Assembly (NCBI GenBank): GCA_025927795.1
Contig: JAICKT010000226.1
Location: 1 to 7,238 of the forward strand
Direction: 5' to 3'
DNA: 7,238 nucleotides
Source: Parafilimonas sp.
Lineage (GTDB): Bacteria; Bacteroidota; Bacteroidia; Chitinophagales; Chitinophagaceae
Part shown: one piece after another, positions 6,175 through 7,238 of the stretch
Position numbering within the stretch: the first letter of the stretch is position 1
Layout: each line of letters starts with the position of its first letter
Translations under genes and position numbers: made by a program
The notes under the pieces: generated by a model
The model's database searches: none
What the model was told of the DNA's origin: nothing
The model's input: only the letters and a program-made list of their open reading frames with translations

Positions 6175-7238
6175 ATGCAAACTGCTTCAAAAAAAATTAT
6201 TAATGCCTGGGCAATGTACGACTGGGCAAACAGTACTTACAATCTTGTTATAACCACTACATTCTTTCCCATATATTTTACTGCTGTTACAAAGCATGCG
6301 TTTGGAAGCGAGCAGGTGCCTTTGCTTGGAAGAAGTTTTATTAATTCTTCTTTATATGATTATACTTTAGCTGCTTCCTATTTTATAATTGCGCTTTGCT
6401 ATCCCATACTTACATCTATTGCAGATACGCGGGGTAACAAAAAAAAATTTATGCGTTTCTTCTGCTATATGGGAGCAATTGGTTGCAGCGCTTTATATTT
6501 TTTTCATGGTGATAATTTATGGTTTGGTATAATTTCTTTTATGATGGCAGCAGCAGGGTATGTTGGAAGCCTTGTTTTTTATAATGCATTTCTGCCTGAG
6601 ATTGCTTTGCCGCAAGACCAGGATAGAATAAGTGCAAGAGGTTTTTCATTCGGATACATAGGCAGCGTAATAATGCAGGCAATTGGATTTGTATTAGTGG
6701 TGTTACTTGCAGATGATCCCAACTATCTTGGTCCACGCATTACTTTTTTATTGGTTGGTATTTGGTGGGCAGGATTTGCACAAATAACTTTTGCACGTGT
6801 GCCCGAAATAAAAAGAAATAATATTTCAAAAACCAATGTTTTTAAAGAAGGTTTTACAGCGGTAAGAAAAGTTTATGATCAAATAAAAACAATGCCTGTA
6901 TTAAAAAGATATTTACGCGGATTTTTCTTTTATAGTATGGGTGTGCAAACAGTAATGCTTGCAGCTACATTGTTTGGCAGTAAGTTGCTGCAACTTGCGG
7001 ACACTAAACTTATTATTACTGTTGTGGTAATTCAGTTAGTGGCAATTCCCGGTTCAATATTAATGAGCCGGTTATCAGAAAAATTTGGCAACCTGAGAGT
7101 ATTAATGGGTGTGATTTTATTTTGGATACTGATTTGTATTGCAGCATATTTTACCGCGACATATAAAATTAATGGCGGCGATCCTGAATATCTTTTTTAT
7201 GCACTTTCGGTAGCAGTGGGTTTGGTAATGGGTGGCAT
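6175..7238 (+). CDS. UMF1-family (Atg22-like) MFS transporter, truncated by the window end
   Basis: ATG 6175 opens a frame of 354 complete codons that is still open at the last base, so the C-terminus lies outside the window; bacterial members usually have about 420-450 residues. The N-terminus NAWAMYDWANSTYNLVITTT (residues 10-29) followed by FFPIYF is the hallmark opening of UMF1/Atg22-like permeases. An MFS motif-A-like loop, ADTRGNKKKFMR (83-94), follows the second membrane segment, and FYNAFLPEIA (135-144) and RGFSFGYIGS (155-164) are also family-like. At least nine hydrophobic segments can be counted, consistent with a 12-helix inner-membrane protein. Substrates of bacterial members are largely unknown; the fungal relative Atg22 exports amino acids from the vacuole, which does not fix the substrate here. 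There is no clear Shine-Dalgarno sequence and no operon partner in the window. Confidence 0.9.
   Translation, partial: MQTASKKIINAWAMYDWANSTYNLVITTTFFPIYFTAVTKHAFGSEQVPLLGRSFINSSLYDYTLAASYFIIALCYPILTSIADTRGNKKKFMRFFCYMGAIGCSALYFFHGDNLWFGIISFMMAAAGYVGSLVFYNAFLPEIALPQDQDRISARGFSFGYIGSVIMQAIGFVLVVLLADDPNYLGPRITFLLVGIWWAGFAQITFARVPEIKRNNISKTNVFKEGFTAVRKVYDQIKTMPVLKRYLRGFFFYSMGVQTVMLAATLFGSKLLQLADTKLIITVVVIQLVAIPGSILMSRLSEKFGNLRVLMGVILFWILICIAAYFTATYKINGGDPEYLFYALSVAVGLVMGG

Noticed and set aside
6539..6736. Minus-strand 65-codon frame
   Set aside because: Antisense to the convincing UMF1-like transporter; no independent support.
1..7238. CRISPR array, tRNA, rRNA, or intact insertion sequence
   Set aside because: No regularly spaced repeats, no tRNA cloverleaf pattern and no transposase-like reading frame were seen on either strand.

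Overview
The window looks like chromosomal DNA from a member of the Bacteroidota, most likely near the Chitinophagaceae (genus not determinable by eye). Supporting signs are low GC, A-rich translation starts without strong Shine-Dalgarno sequences, a secreted protease with a C-terminal type IX secretion (T9SS) sorting domain, a TonB-receptor-type beta-barrel fragment, and a histidine-kinase N-terminus of the style common in this phylum.

Layout. Left edge: an 11-bp hairpin (2-31), then two minus-strand genes, a DUF3574-type lipoprotein (105-491) and a DinB-like three-histidine protein (535-1056), spaced like a small operon. After a 204-base divergent intergenic region comes the dominant gene, an 896-residue M36 (fungalysin) metalloprotease (1261-3951) with signal peptide, FTP propeptide, PA insert, HEFTH zinc site and T9SS tail. 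A very strong hairpin terminator follows (3964-4000).

From about 4002 to 4744 the minus strand carries gene wreckage. The first ~45 codons of a LytS/YesM-like histidine kinase are joined to the middle of a TonB-dependent-receptor-type beta-barrel. The barrel has lost both ends and carries a one-base frame lesion beside a nine-base homopolymer. Then, on the plus strand, come an SRPBCC-fold protein (probable start 4966, not the longer 4876), a 63-residue coiled-coil hypothetical (5516-5707), about 470 bases without a convincing gene, and a UMF1/Atg22-like MFS transporter (6175 to the window edge) truncated by the window end.

How the genes work together: there is no evidence for one integrated system. 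The protease is a stand-alone exported enzyme, and the other genes look like independent housekeeping or accessory units. The most unusual feature is the chimeric remnant at 4002-4744. I see no CRISPR array, tRNA, rRNA, intact mobile element, or convincing undescribed system.
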